Positions 26,177 through 34,638 of a DNA stretch of 64,000 bases are shown one piece after another. The notes under the pieces are model-generated. The model did no database searches, was not told where the DNA came from, and saw only the letters and a program-made list of their open reading frames with translations. The stretch comes from Brachyspira hampsonii. GTDB taxonomy: Bacteria > Spirochaetota > Brachyspiria > Brachyspirales > Brachyspiraceae. The first letter of the stretch is position 1. Each line of letters starts with the position of its first letter. The stretch is from NCBI RefSeq assembly GCF_001746205.1, contig NZ_MDCO01000006.1, positions 310,001 through 374,000 of the forward strand. Direction: 5' to 3'. A program made the translations under genes and the position numbers.

Positions 26177-27334
26177 TTACAAAAAACAGCCTTTAAGTTT
26201 AGTATCACCAAGTAAATGCTTTTCTATTGATGCCGCTATAGAGACAAAAGAATCTTTCACTCCTATATCAATGTTTTTTTTCAATTTTTTTCCGTAAGCA
26301 AGTATAGGTATATACTCTCTTGTATGATCGCTTCCCTTGTATGTAGGATCGCATCCATGATCTGCTGTTATAATGAATAAATCATCATCATTCAAATTTT
26401 CAATCATATCAGGAATATATTTATCAAACTCTTCTAATGCATTTTTGTAACCTTTAGGGTCTCTTCTATGTCCGTAAAGCATATCAAAATCAACCAAATT
26501 TGTAAATATTAATCCTTCATCAATTTCCTTAATAGCTTTAATAGTTTTTTCTATACCATCAAGATTGTTTTTATTGGTTTGTCTGTTTTCTGTGATTCCG
26601 ATACCTGCAAATATATCGCTTGTTTTTCCTATTCCAACAACTGGCAAATTATGATTTTTTAATCTGTCAAGCATAGTTTCCCCGCTTGGAGGCACTGAAT
26701 AATCATGTCTTCTTTCAGTTCTTTTATAACTGCCTTTAGTTCCTATATAAGGACGAGCTATAACTCTTGCTACAGGAGAATATTCATTACATATTTCAAG
26801 AGTTTTTTGGCATATATTATAAAGCTCATCTATAGGTATTATTTCTTCATGAGCTGCAATTTGAAGCACAGAGTCTGCAGAAGTATAAACAATTAAAGAA
26901 CCATTTTTGAACTGCTCATCTGCATAATCATCTATAACTTCAGTACCTGAATAAGGTTTATTGCATACAACTTTTCTTCCTGAAACCTCTTCTATTTTTT
27001 TTATAGTAATTTGAGAAAAACCATTAGGATATGTATTAAAAGGTTTTTCTGAAACAAGCCCTGCTATTTCCCAATGTCCTGTAGTAGTATCCTTAGCTTT
27101 AGAAGTTTCCATCGCTTTACCGTAATAGCCTAAAGCATTATTATTTTTAGAAACGCCTTTTATATCTATAATGTTTCCAATACCTATTTTTTCCATATTT
27201 GGAAGAGCTATTCCCCCTTCAGCTTCGGCTAAATGAGCAAGAGTATTAGCACCCTCATCGCCAAATACAGCTGCATCTGGTAAAGCACCTACACCGCAGC
27301 TATCTACAACTATTAAAACAGCTTTCTTTTTCAT
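26177..27334 (-). CDS. deoB: Phosphopentomutase
   Basis: 385 residues from the ATG at 27334, with AGGA eight to twelve bases upstream; a TTG two codons earlier is too close to the ribosome site. It interconverts ribose-1-phosphate or deoxyribose-1-phosphate with the 5-phosphates in nucleoside salvage. Alkaline-phosphatase-superfamily metal motifs are intact: VVDSCGVGALPDA at the N-terminus, TTTGHWE, and FIITADHGCDPTYKGSDHTRE near 320. It lies downstream of nagB on the same strand behind a terminator-like hairpin, and end-on to the nucleotidase gene. Confidence 0.95.
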   Translation of the reverse strand: MKKKAVLIVVDSCGVGALPDAAVFGDEGANTLAHLAEAEGGIALPNMEKIGIGNIIDIKGVSKNNNALGYYGKAMETSKAKDTTTGHWEIAGLVSEKPFNTYPNGFSQITIKKIEEVSGRKVVCNKPYSGTEVIDDYADEQFKNGSLIVYTSADSVLQIAAHEEIIPIDELYNICQKTLEICNEYSPVARVIARPYIGTKGSYKRTERRHDYSVPPSGETMLDRLKNHNLPVVGIGKTSDIFAGIGITENRQTNKNNLDGIEKTIKAIKEIDEGLIFTNLVDFDMLYGHRRDPKGYKNALEEFDKYIPDMIENLNDDDLFIITADHGCDPTYKGSDHTREYIPILAYGKKLKKNIDIGVKDSFVSIAASIEKHLLGDTKLKGCFL

Positions 27335-27391
27335 ATACAAAATCCTATATTTATATCTTTTTTAAATATAACCATTTTCAAAGAATAAAAT

Positions 27392-27417
27392 AAAAAAGGA
27401 CAGCATCATAAGCGCCC
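27392..27417 (-). terminator. Terminator-like hairpin between nagB and deoB
   Basis: On the minus strand GGGCGC and GCTGTCC pair with a G-U and one bulge around TTATGAT, followed by six T residues (27397-27392). It lies 28 bases after nagB. Confidence 0.6.
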
Positions 27418-27444
27418 TAAATTGTAAGTATTATTTTTTATTAA

Positions 27445-28206
27445 TTATTTCTTAACAGTTTTTTTCTCTTGAAGTTCTGGTATAGCATCATACAACTCCT
27501 GATCTATAACAACTACTACATCATTATGAAGTTTCAAGAATGTAACAGGACATTTAGTAGTAATCTTATCATTAGTTAAAAGCTCTTTCATAGCAGCAGC
27601 TTTTCCTTTACCAATAGCAGCTATAACTATTTTTTTAGCTTTTAATATTCCGCCCATACCCATACTGAACGCCTCTCTAGGTACATCTTTTTCTGAAGCA
27701 AAAAATCTTGAATTAGCTTTAATAGTTTTTTCATTAAGTTTAACACATAAAGCATTGGCATGTAAAACCTCATCAGGTTCATTAAATGCTATATGCCCAT
27801 TAGGTCCTACTCCTAATAATTGTATATCTCTAGGAAGTTTATTTATTTTATCATCAAATTCTTTTAATATTTTTTCTTTTTCGCCTATACCTTTAGGAAC
27901 AAAAGTATTCTTTTTATCAATATTTACATGATCAAATAAATTTTTATTCATAAAATATCTGTAGCTTTGTTCATTTTTAGGATCTAATCCTTTATATTCA
28001 TCTAAGTTTACGGATTTAACATTTTTAAAATCTATTTCTTTTTTTTCATAAGCTTTTATTAAATGAGGATATACAGCCTCAGCAGTACCTCCTGTGGCAA
28101 GTCCCAAAACAGCATCTTTTTTAACTTTTAATAAATTAATAATTTCTGCTGCTGTCTTTTTTCCAACTGCATTAGCATCTTTAGCAATAATTAATTTTAA
28201 TCCCAT
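27445..28206 (-). CDS. nagB: Glucosamine-6-phosphate deaminase
   Basis: 253 residues. It converts GlcN6P to fructose-6-phosphate and ammonia, the entry of amino sugars such as mucin-derived GlcNAc into glycolysis. Motifs: LGLATGGTAEAVYPHL (substrate loop), SVNLDEYKGL with the catalytic Asp, and LLGVGPNGHIAFNEPDE. The C-terminus is a short lysine-rich tail. AAGGAG precedes the ATG. nagA is not in this window. The gene is divergent from the HAD phosphatase gene; its promoter lies in the 160-base gap between them. Confidence 0.95.
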   Translation of the reverse strand: MGLKLIIAKDANAVGKKTAAEIINLLKVKKDAVLGLATGGTAEAVYPHLIKAYEKKEIDFKNVKSVNLDEYKGLDPKNEQSYRYFMNKNLFDHVNIDKKNTFVPKGIGEKEKILKEFDDKINKLPRDIQLLGVGPNGHIAFNEPDEVLHANALCVKLNEKTIKANSRFFASEKDVPREAFSMGMGGILKAKKIVIAAIGKGKAAAMKELLTNDKITTKCPVTFLKLHNDVVVVIDQELYDAIPELQEKKTVKK

Positions 28207-28367
28207 AATAATATGCTCCTTTTACTTGGATTGTCATATTTTTCATAAATCATCTTTTCATTGAAATTATAACATATATGTAATTTATTATCAAATTGTA
28301 TGCTGCTATTGATTTTGATAGAAAAAAATATAAAATATTTGCATCAATATATTAAGGGAAGATTAAA

Positions 28368-29030
28368 ATGTATAAAACTATAAAGATAAAAGCGGCAATA
28401 TGTGATTTTGACGGAACTTTAGTCGATAGCGAAAGTTTATATACTAAAGCATTGATTCATGTATCTAATGAAATGAATGTACTCAAGGATGTTGATTTCA
28501 AATTCTTGGCTGGTTTTCAGACTAAAGATATAGATAATCTTTTAAAAAAAGAAGGGCATTATATACCGGATAATTTTTTTAAGTCGGCAGAAATTTATTT
28601 TCATAAAATAATAGAAACAGATTTAGAAACTTTTGATGGTGTTACAGAGACTTTAGAAAGATTAAAAAATATTGATATTGTTATAGCATCAAATAGTAAT
28701 ATTGATTATGTTACGAGAGTTTCTGATAAAAAAGGAATATCAAAATATATAAAAGATTATTCATGTTATAATGGTGAATTAAAAGCTAAACCTGAACCTG
28801 ATTTATTTTTAAATGCTTTTGAACTATTAAAAAAATTAAATAGAGATATAAGAAAAGAGGATATTATAATATTTGAAGACAGCCTTGCCGGTGTTATAGG
28901 AGCAAAAAAAACAGGAATAATTACTGCAGCAATTACTAATAGCTACAGTAAAGAAATATTATTGGAAAATGGTGCTGATATAGTTTTAAATAGAATAGAT
29001 GAAATATTTGATTATATAGAAATTATTTGA
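28368..29030 (+). CDS. HAD-superfamily hydrolase, beta-phosphoglucomutase-like
   Basis: 220 residues with the four HAD motifs: AAICDFDGTLVDSE (I), VIASNS (II), a lysine in KAKPEPDLFL (III) and IIIFEDSLAGVIGAKKTG (IV). The helical cap between motifs I and II is of the beta-phosphoglucomutase/sugar-phosphatase type. A small sugar phosphate is the likely substrate; mutase and phosphatase cannot be told apart safely. It is divergent from nagB and ends at a terminator shared with glyA. Confidence 0.88.
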   Translation: MYKTIKIKAAICDFDGTLVDSESLYTKALIHVSNEMNVLKDVDFKFLAGFQTKDIDNLLKKEGHYIPDNFFKSAEIYFHKIIETDLETFDGVTETLERLKNIDIVIASNSNIDYVTRVSDKKGISKYIKDYSCYNGELKAKPEPDLFLNAFELLKKLNRDIRKEDIIIFEDSLAGVIGAKKTGIITAAITNSYSKEILLENGADIVLNRIDEIFDYIEII

Positions 29031-29070
29031 TATTTGTATATAAAATTGATAAAAATATTTGTAATAAAAA

Positions 29071-29105
29071 AAGGGAAACTGAAAATTATCAGCTTCCCTT
29101 TTTAT
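29071..29105. terminator. Bidirectional terminator between the HAD gene and glyA
   Basis: AAGGGAAACTGA (29071-29082) and TCAGCTTCCCTT (29089-29100) form a 12-bp stem with one mismatch, with A-rich and T-rich flanks on both sides, between convergent genes. Confidence 0.85.
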
Positions 29106-29118
29106 GTTATTATATAAT

Positions 29119-30546
29119 TTACATATCAGCTATAAATTTATACATAGGGAATCTTTTACATAAAGCAGCTACTTTTTTAGCAATAGCATTAATCATTTTT
29201 TCATCATTACTATTGCTTAAAACTTCATCTATATATTGAGTTAATTCCATAACATCTTTTTCTTTTAATCCTCTTGTAGTTATTGCCGGAGTACCCAATC
29301 TTATTCCGCTAGTAACCATTGGAGATTCAGTATCATAAGGTATTCCGTTTTTATTTATAGTTATATGAGCTTTATCTAAAATAGTTTCAGCAAGCTGTCC
29401 TGTTATGCCTTTAGATTTTTTCACATCAACCAATATTAAATGTGTATCAGTACCGCCGGAAATTAATTCATATCCTTTAGCAAGGAACATATTAGCCATA
29501 GACTCAGCATTTTTTATAACCTGTTCCTGATATTTAACAAATTTAGGATCCAAAGCCTCTTTAAAACATACAGCTTTAGCAGCTATAACATGCATTAAAG
29601 GACCGCCTTGTATACCCGGAAATATAGTTTTATCTATTTTTTTAGCTAAATCTTCTTCTGTAGAAATTATATATCCGCCTCTAGGACCTCTTAAAGTTTT
29701 ATGAGTAGTACCTGTAACAAAATGTGCATGAGGAACAGGGCTAGGGTGAACACCTGCAGCAACAAGTCCAGCAATATGTGCCATATCTACCATTAATAAA
29801 GCACCAACTTCATCAGCTATTTCTCTGAATTTTTTGAAATCAATGAATCTAGGATAAGCACTTCCGCCTGCTACAATTAATTTAGGATTAATTTTTTTTG
29901 CAGTATCTCTAAGTTCATCATAGTCAATCTGCATAGTATCTTTGCTAACATTATAATGCTGGAAATTATAAATTTTTCCGGAGAAATTGACATTTTTACC
30001 ATGTGTTAAATGTCCGCCTGAATCAAGAGATAATCCTAAACAAGTATCTCCCGGCTGAAGAACTGCCATATAAACACCCATATTTGCTTGAGAACCGGAA
30101 TGCGGCTGTACATTTATAAAAGGAGCTTTGAATAGTTTTTTAGCTCTTTCTCTTGCTAAGTCTTCTACAATATCAACCTCACTGCATCCACCGTAATATC
30201 TTTTTGACGGATAACCTTCAGCATATTTGTTTGTGAATATAGAGCCTTGTGCTTCCATAACAGCACGTGAAACTATATTTTCACTAGCTATAAGTTCAAA
30301 GCCATTAACTTCTCTCTTATACTCATTTTTCATTGCAGCAAATATTTCTTTATCAGCACTTTTTAATGGAGTTTCTGATACATAATATTTAGGGGCAATT
30401 ACTTTTTTCTCTGCAGTTTTTGAAGCTTTTTTTACACTAGAAACTTTCTTAGATGCAGCTTTTTTGTCAACAACTGTTTTCTTAGCAGATTTAGAAACCT
30501 TTTTTGATGAAGATTTAACTGCTGCTTTTTTATTAGATACAGCCAT
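29119..30546 (-). CDS. glyA: Serine hydroxymethyltransferase with a lysine/alanine-rich N-terminal tail
   Basis: 475 residues against a usual 410-420. The PLP enzyme, which converts serine and tetrahydrofolate to glycine and methylene-THF, begins near residue 65 ([20 protein letters not shown]) and has all hallmarks: [15 protein letters not shown], the PLP lysine in [14 protein letters not shown] and the region [14 protein letters not shown]. The first ~55 residues are a Lys/Ala/Ser/Val repeat ([18 protein letters not shown] and similar) like histone H1 tails. No internal ATG between tail and enzyme has a good ribosome site, so the tail seems genuine. It pairs functionally with fhs at 35.8 kb. 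Confidence 0.93.
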   Translation of the reverse strand: MAVSNKKAAVKSSSKKVSKSAKKTVVDKKAASKKVSSVKKASKTAEKKVIAPKYYVSETPLKSADKEIFAAMKNEYKREVNGFELIASENIVSRAVMEAQGSIFTNKYAEGYPSKRYYGGCSEVDIVEDLARERAKKLFKAPFINVQPHSGSQANMGVYMAVLQPGDTCLGLSLDSGGHLTHGKNVNFSGKIYNFQHYNVSKDTMQIDYDELRDTAKKINPKLIVAGGSAYPRFIDFKKFREIADEVGALLMVDMAHIAGLVAAGVHPSPVPHAHFVTGTTHKTLRGPRGGYIISTEEDLAKKIDKTIFPGIQGGPLMHVIAAKAVCFKEALDPKFVKYQEQVIKNAESMANMFLAKGYELISGGTDTHLILVDVKKSKGITGQLAETILDKAHITINKNGIPYDTESPMVTSGIRLGTPAITTRGLKEKDVMELTQYIDEVLSNSNDEKMINAIAKKVAALCKRFPMYKFIADM

Positions 30547-30720
30547 ATTTCCTCCAATGAAATTTATTATTTAATCAATTTTTTATTTTAAACAATGATA
30601 TATCAATATAGTTTTTTTTTCAATTATTAAAATATTATTTGATATGTTTTTTTATTATTTTTAAATTATAAATATTTTTTATTTTATCTATATTTTAGCT
30701 ATTGATTTTTTTATTTTAAA

Positions 30721-30758
30721 TGTTAGAATATACTAACAAATTGAATATGTATACTAAC
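30721..30758 (+). promoter_or_regulatory. Repeated operator-like sites before the 222-residue gene
   Basis: An inverted repeat TGTTAG-aatata-CTAACA (30721-30738) is followed by a second ATACTAAC (30751-30758), 21 bases after the first ATACTAAC (30730-30737), i.e. about two helical turns. Both lie within 55 bases of the start codon. The arrangement suits a dimeric repressor, but no candidate regulator is adjacent. Confidence 0.35.
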
Positions 30759-30775
30759 TTATGTAAGGTGATTAT

Positions 30776-31444
30776 ATGAAATACATAATTATTTTATTTA
30801 TAATAATAACAAATATAATATATTCTTATGAATCCAAAGAAATAAATAATTTTTACAATGAATATTATTCTTCATCATACAGTATAAAATCAATAGAAAA
30901 TAATACATCAAGAACTTATCAGAATATATATGCACTAATAAAATCAAAAAGTATAACTAATGAAAAAGAAAAATATAATTATTTGAAGGATGCTATAAAT
31001 GCTAACAAAGATTATATAAAATCAGAAGATATCGATTATTTGATAAGTGTATCTGAATTAATGAGTTATATAGTTTATTACAGCGGACTTTCAGAAAAAA
31101 TTTCTTTTGGTTCAAAAAGTAAAGAAATATATAAAGATATTTTAGATAGAGATGATTGTAACTTTTTTGCACTTCTTGGTACAGCTGTAGGATATATGCA
31201 TGCTCCGGCAATAGCTGGAGGAAGCAACAAAAAGGCTTTTGAATATTTTAATAAGGCATTGGATAATGCAAAAGAAAAATATCAAAAATATTTGTCATAT
31301 ATATGGCTTTCTCAATACTACTTCAAAGTAAAAGACGATGAAAATTATAATAAGTATATTGAAATGAGTAAAGCCATATATAAAAATGGAGAATTATTAA
31401 AGGAGGCAATAGAAAGAAACAATACCAAAAACAAACCATTATAA
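30776..31444 (+). CDS. Exported alpha-helical (TPR-like) protein of unknown function
   Basis: 222 residues with a signal peptide (MKYIIILFIIITNIIYSY). The mature part is helical, and residues about 120-200 resemble paired TPR helices (FFALLGTAVGYMHAPAIAGG, then KKAFEYFNKALDNAKEKYQK and YIWLSQYYFKVKDDENYNKY). The A-GGS-KA-EYF pattern occurs in periplasmic TPR proteins. No catalytic motif. AAGG precedes the ATG. It stands alone before a hairpin-rich interval. Confidence 0.6.
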   Translation: MKYIIILFIIITNIIYSYESKEINNFYNEYYSSSYSIKSIENNTSRTYQNIYALIKSKSITNEKEKYNYLKDAINANKDYIKSEDIDYLISVSELMSYIVYYSGLSEKISFGSKSKEIYKDILDRDDCNFFALLGTAVGYMHAPAIAGGSNKKAFEYFNKALDNAKEKYQKYLSYIWLSQYYFKVKDDENYNKYIEMSKAIYKNGELLKEAIERNNTKNKPL

Positions 31445-31503
31445 CAAAAAGACAGATTTAATAGTGATAGGTAGTCTATAATAAACTTGTTTTATCATTT
31501 TAT

Positions 31504-31573
31504 CTGGGGATTTGCCATGATAAATATCCTGCCAATTATATAGATGGCAGATCCCTAGTCTTTATATAAGACA
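31504..31573 (+). promoter_or_regulatory. Long RNA-type hairpin between genes
   Basis: CTGGGGATTTGCCAT (31504-31518) pairs over its full 15 bases, with two G-U pairs, to ATGGCAGATCCCTAG (31544-31558) around a 25-base loop. A second small stem GTCTT/AAGAC (31558-31573) follows. There is no T-run. The G-U pairs and symmetry favour an RNA structure on the plus strand: a leader of the Vsp-like gene, a processing site, or a small RNA. Confidence 0.5.
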
Positions 31574-31646
31574 GGTATATAAATATTGTATTAATAAAAA
31601 ATACAGAGTTGTTAAAAATTATAAACAAAATTTTAAGGATAATATT

Positions 31647-32951
31647 ATGAAACGTTTATGTTTAATTTTAACAGCTTTAATAATAAGTGTCTACAGTGTA
31701 TTTGGTTATACTATTTTAGAAGACTTTAATGATTTTTTAATTGATGAAAATCAGCTTACTATAAGGCTTGACAGATTAGGAGTATTAGCAGGTACAGAGA
31801 ATTTAAGGTTTATGGTAGGTGTTGAAGGAGAAACAGCAGGAGTTTTAGTTGATAATTTAAATAGTGGAACAAAAGGCGGAATAAGCACTTTCAGACCATC
31901 TGCCATAGCCGGATTCGGATACAAAACAGACAGCTTTGCCATAGGAGCCGGATATCAATTTAAATATGTATCAGGATCTTGGCAGGCACATACTCCTATA
32001 ATAACTGCTTATGCTCTAAATCAAAATTTGAGAATAAATATACCTGTTACAATAGGAGTAGGAAGCGGAAGTGTTAATGAAGGAGATATAGCCGTTTCAA
32101 CAGATACTAGAATAGAATATTATACAGGAAATAATATATTCAGTAGAATAAGAGTTAATCTTAAATATGGTATGTACAGATTAAAAGCCAATTCAAGCAG
32201 AAGCGGGGATTTAGCAGGAGGCGGTAACTTGGTAGGTATGGGAACAGTAGGAGAAAATGGTAAATACGGATTTATAAAAGATACTATAGGACAATCTATA
32301 GGTATAGATGCCAGAGGATATTTCATAGCAGCAACTGACCCCATATTGATAGAGCCTCAGGTAAGAGTAGTATATCAAGGATCAATAGCCGACTTTACAG
32401 GTACTTCATACAAAGTAACACCTCCTGGAATGGATGCTAAAGAAGGAGGAGCTAAATTTGGACTTTATAATATAGATGCTTCAAATCCTATAGGTGCTTT
32501 TGAATTAGGAAGTTCTGGCTCAATACCAGCTGCACCATACTATGATTTTACAGCTCATAATATAATGTTTACAGGAGATGGAGCTTCTATAGAAATAGGG
32601 GGAACAGAATATTATCTTACAAAACCTCAGTTTATAGGTGTATCTATGCCTGTAGGATTTACTGCTGAAAGCGAGTTTATAAGTGTTTATTTGGAGCCTG
32701 CTATTTCATTTTCTATGATTACAGGAGGAATTAATACCTATGCTAGCAGCTCAAAACCTGTAAGAATACCGCCTTTGTTCTACTCTGTGGGATATTTGGT
32801 ATACGGTGAATTATATATCACTCCTAAGCCTAATTTGGAATGGTATTTTGAAGCTCAGATTGGAGGGGCTACTACTGTTGATGGTATTGGAAATAGTGCA
32901 AACAGTGCTCTTGCCTTCAATGGAAGTACAGGCATTACTTGGAAATTTTAA
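31647..32951 (+). CDS. Vsp-like outer-membrane surface protein
   Basis: 434 residues with a signal peptide (MKRLCLILTALIISVYSVFG). The mature start, with FNDFLIDENQLTIRLDRLGVL, resembles the Brachyspira variable surface protein (Vsp) family opening, and the rest is glycine/aromatic-rich beta-barrel sequence ending in a terminal aromatic strand (GSTGITWKF). It is probably an abundant outer-membrane protein. The Vsp link is from remembered family character, not a search, so homology rather than identity is claimed. AAGG precedes the ATG. A decayed barrel relic at 53.0-53.2 kb may be related. Confidence 0.65.
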   Translation: MKRLCLILTALIISVYSVFGYTILEDFNDFLIDENQLTIRLDRLGVLAGTENLRFMVGVEGETAGVLVDNLNSGTKGGISTFRPSAIAGFGYKTDSFAIGAGYQFKYVSGSWQAHTPIITAYALNQNLRINIPVTIGVGSGSVNEGDIAVSTDTRIEYYTGNNIFSRIRVNLKYGMYRLKANSSRSGDLAGGGNLVGMGTVGENGKYGFIKDTIGQSIGIDARGYFIAATDPILIEPQVRVVYQGSIADFTGTSYKVTPPGMDAKEGGAKFGLYNIDASNPIGAFELGSSGSIPAAPYYDFTAHNIMFTGDGASIEIGGTEYYLTKPQFIGVSMPVGFTAESEFISVYLEPAISFSMITGGINTYASSSKPVRIPPLFYSVGYLVYGELYITPKPNLEWYFEAQIGGATTVDGIGNSANSALAFNGSTGITWKF

Positions 32952-32985
32952 TTTGCTAAATTATTGATATTGGGAAAATAGATTT

Positions 32986-33015
32986 ATTGGGTGTCTTTAT
33001 AAAAAGATGCCCAAT
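32986..33015 (+). terminator. Hairpin after the Vsp-like gene
   Basis: ATTGGGTGTCTTT (32986-32998) pairs with AAAGATGCCCAAT (33003-33015), 13 bp with two G-U pairs and a four-base loop. No T-run follows, so termination may be partial. Confidence 0.55.
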
Positions 33016-33041
33016 ATGCAAAACAAATAAAGGTTATTAAA

Positions 33042-33473
33042 ATGATAAAAGATTATTGCGTTTTTTTATGTTATAGTGCTGAAGAGTACAGAATATATAA
33101 AAAAAGAGAGAATGAGAAAAAAACTATTCTTTGTATGATAGAAATTTACTGCAGGAATAATCATAAAAAATATCATAAATTTTATAATAAAACTTTCGGC
33201 AGTAAAAATATTTGCAAGGAATGTGAAAACATATATAATTATGCCAGCATAAGAACCGATAAATGCAGATTTATAGAAACGAAAACTTTCTGCAGTGCAT
33301 GTAAATCTCAATGCTATAAAAAAGATATGAAAGAAAGAATAAAAGATATTATGCATTTTTCTGGTAAGAGAATGCTTTTTTATCATCCTATAATAGCATT
33401 GAAACATATTATTGTTATGATAAGACATAATTTTAATAAAAATAAAAAAATTAATTTTAAAGGTATAATATGA
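33042..33473 (+). CDS. ygbA: YgbA-type (nitrous oxide-stimulated promoter) family protein
   Basis: 143 residues. The core EKKTILCMIEIYCRNNHKK, the cysteine pairs in NICKECENIYNYASIR-type and DKCRFIETKTFCSACKSQC segments, and the end KRMLFYHPIIALKHI match the YgbA_NO family closely. Six cysteines suggest metal or cluster binding. E. coli ygbA is induced by NO via NsrR and aids recovery from nitrosative stress. It overlaps the ybaN-like gene by four bases, so the two are translationally coupled. Confidence 0.88.
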   Translation: MIKDYCVFLCYSAEEYRIYKKRENEKKTILCMIEIYCRNNHKKYHKFYNKTFGSKNICKECENIYNYASIRTDKCRFIETKTFCSACKSQCYKKDMKERIKDIMHFSGKRMLFYHPIIALKHIIVMIRHNFNKNKKINFKGII

Positions 33474-33868
33474 GAGTGTTATTTATAGTTTTAGGTTTTA
33501 TTTTTGTAGGTATAGGTGCTGTGGGAATAGTTGTTCCGATTTTGCCTACTACACCTTTTCTTCTTCTCGCTTCTTTCTTTTTTGCTAAGGGTTCTAAAAG
33601 ATTTCATGATTGGTTTATGTCTACAAAGCTATATAAAAAACATTTAGAAAGTTTTATTAATTCAAGAGCTATGACTTTGAAATCTAAACTTACAATACTT
33701 TTGCCTGTAAGTGCAATGCTTATAATTACATTCATTTTAGTTAATAATTTATATGCTAGAATAGTTCTTGTAATACTTTTTATTTCAAAATATTTATATT
33801 TCTTTACACAAATAAGAACTATAAAAGAAGACAATATAAATAAAACAGAATTAGATAACATAGAATAA
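33470..33868 (+). CDS. DUF454 (YbaN-like) inner-membrane protein
   Basis: 132 residues with helices at about 5-35 and 70-110. The family signature GIVVPILPTTPFLLLASFFFA and the following SKRFHDWFM are clear. DUF454 proteins have no established function, though YbaN-like genes sit near iron, haem or NO-response genes. Here it is coupled by an ATGA overlap to ygbA, which supports a shared stress role. Confidence 0.9.
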   Translation: MRVLFIVLGFIFVGIGAVGIVVPILPTTPFLLLASFFFAKGSKRFHDWFMSTKLYKKHLESFINSRAMTLKSKLTILLPVSAMLIITFILVNNLYARIVLVILFISKYLYFFTQIRTIKEDNINKTELDNIE

Positions 33869-33922
33869 CTTTACAATCTTAAATATAGTAAAAAATAGTT
33901 ATGTATTATTAAAGGATAATAA

Positions 33923-34549
33923 ATGAAAATATTAAAATATATTTTTTATATTAATATTATTTTTTTATCTTTATTTGATATTATTTATAGTGAGGAAAAT
34001 AAAGATAATAATAAAAAAGAAGAAGAAAAAAAAGGTTTTCAGTCTGTATTGGATAATAGATTTTTCTCTATAGGATTATTCAGCAGTGCAGATTCTATAA
34101 AGACAAGTGTCAATATAGAGTTTGGATTTAAGATAATGAAATATAATAATTTTCAAATTAAAAGCTATACTGCCATAACAGGTTCAAAAATATATGATGA
34201 TAATCCTCAAATGTATCAGTTAGGGCTTATGCAGAAATTTACTTTTGGTAATAATGATGAATATACAGGTGAAATAAGTATATCAAGATATGGATTTGCT
34301 TTTTTTAGTTTTGGATTTTTATCTTTTGATCCTGATAAAAGCGGAAAATTTTTATTTGCTTCTCCGTATTATTGGGAGGTTGGCGGCGGGGCAGGCTTTA
34401 ATATTAATGTAAGCAAACATGTTGCTATAGTGTTGGAGTTCGGCGGCGGACTTCATCTTGTGCCTGATGGTAAAGAACTTGGATATCCTGAAAAAATTAA
34501 TAAGGCGGGATTTGGAAGAATGAGTATTGGCGGAAGATATTATTTTTAA
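33923..34549 (+). CDS. Small predicted outer-membrane beta-barrel protein
   Basis: 208 residues with a signal peptide (about residues 1-24, ending DIIYSEEN) and a charged KEEEKKG linker. The remainder alternates polar and hydrophobic residues in about eight strands (FFSIGLFSSADSIKTSVNIE, WEVGGGAGFNINVSKHVAIV) and ends FGRMSIGGRYYF with a terminal Phe. This matches small eight-stranded barrels. No specific family is recognised. AAAGGA precedes the ATG. Confidence 0.65.
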   Translation: MKILKYIFYINIIFLSLFDIIYSEENKDNNKKEEEKKGFQSVLDNRFFSIGLFSSADSIKTSVNIEFGFKIMKYNNFQIKSYTAITGSKIYDDNPQMYQLGLMQKFTFGNNDEYTGEISISRYGFAFFSFGFLSFDPDKSGKFLFASPYYWEVGGGAGFNINVSKHVAIVLEFGGGLHLVPDGKELGYPEKINKAGFGRMSIGGRYYF

Positions 34550-34570
34550 ATTATTTCTCCTAATTATTAT

Positions 34571-34622
34571 AATTGCTTAGTATAATTAAATTTATACAAT
34601 TATATTAAGCAATTATTTTTTA
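34571..34622 (+). terminator. Terminator after the small barrel gene
   Basis: A 17-bp stem, AATTGCTTAGTATAATT (34571-34587) and AATTATATTAAGCAATT (34598-34614) with one G-U pair, followed by ATTTTTTATT. It lies between two convergent genes. Confidence 0.85.
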
Positions 34623-34638
34623 TTAAGATTAAAATTTA

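Noticed and set aside
33066-33428. A 120-codon minus-strand open frame opposite ygbA
   Set aside because: The plus strand encodes an evident YgbA-family protein; the antisense frame is a Phe/Ile-rich shadow.
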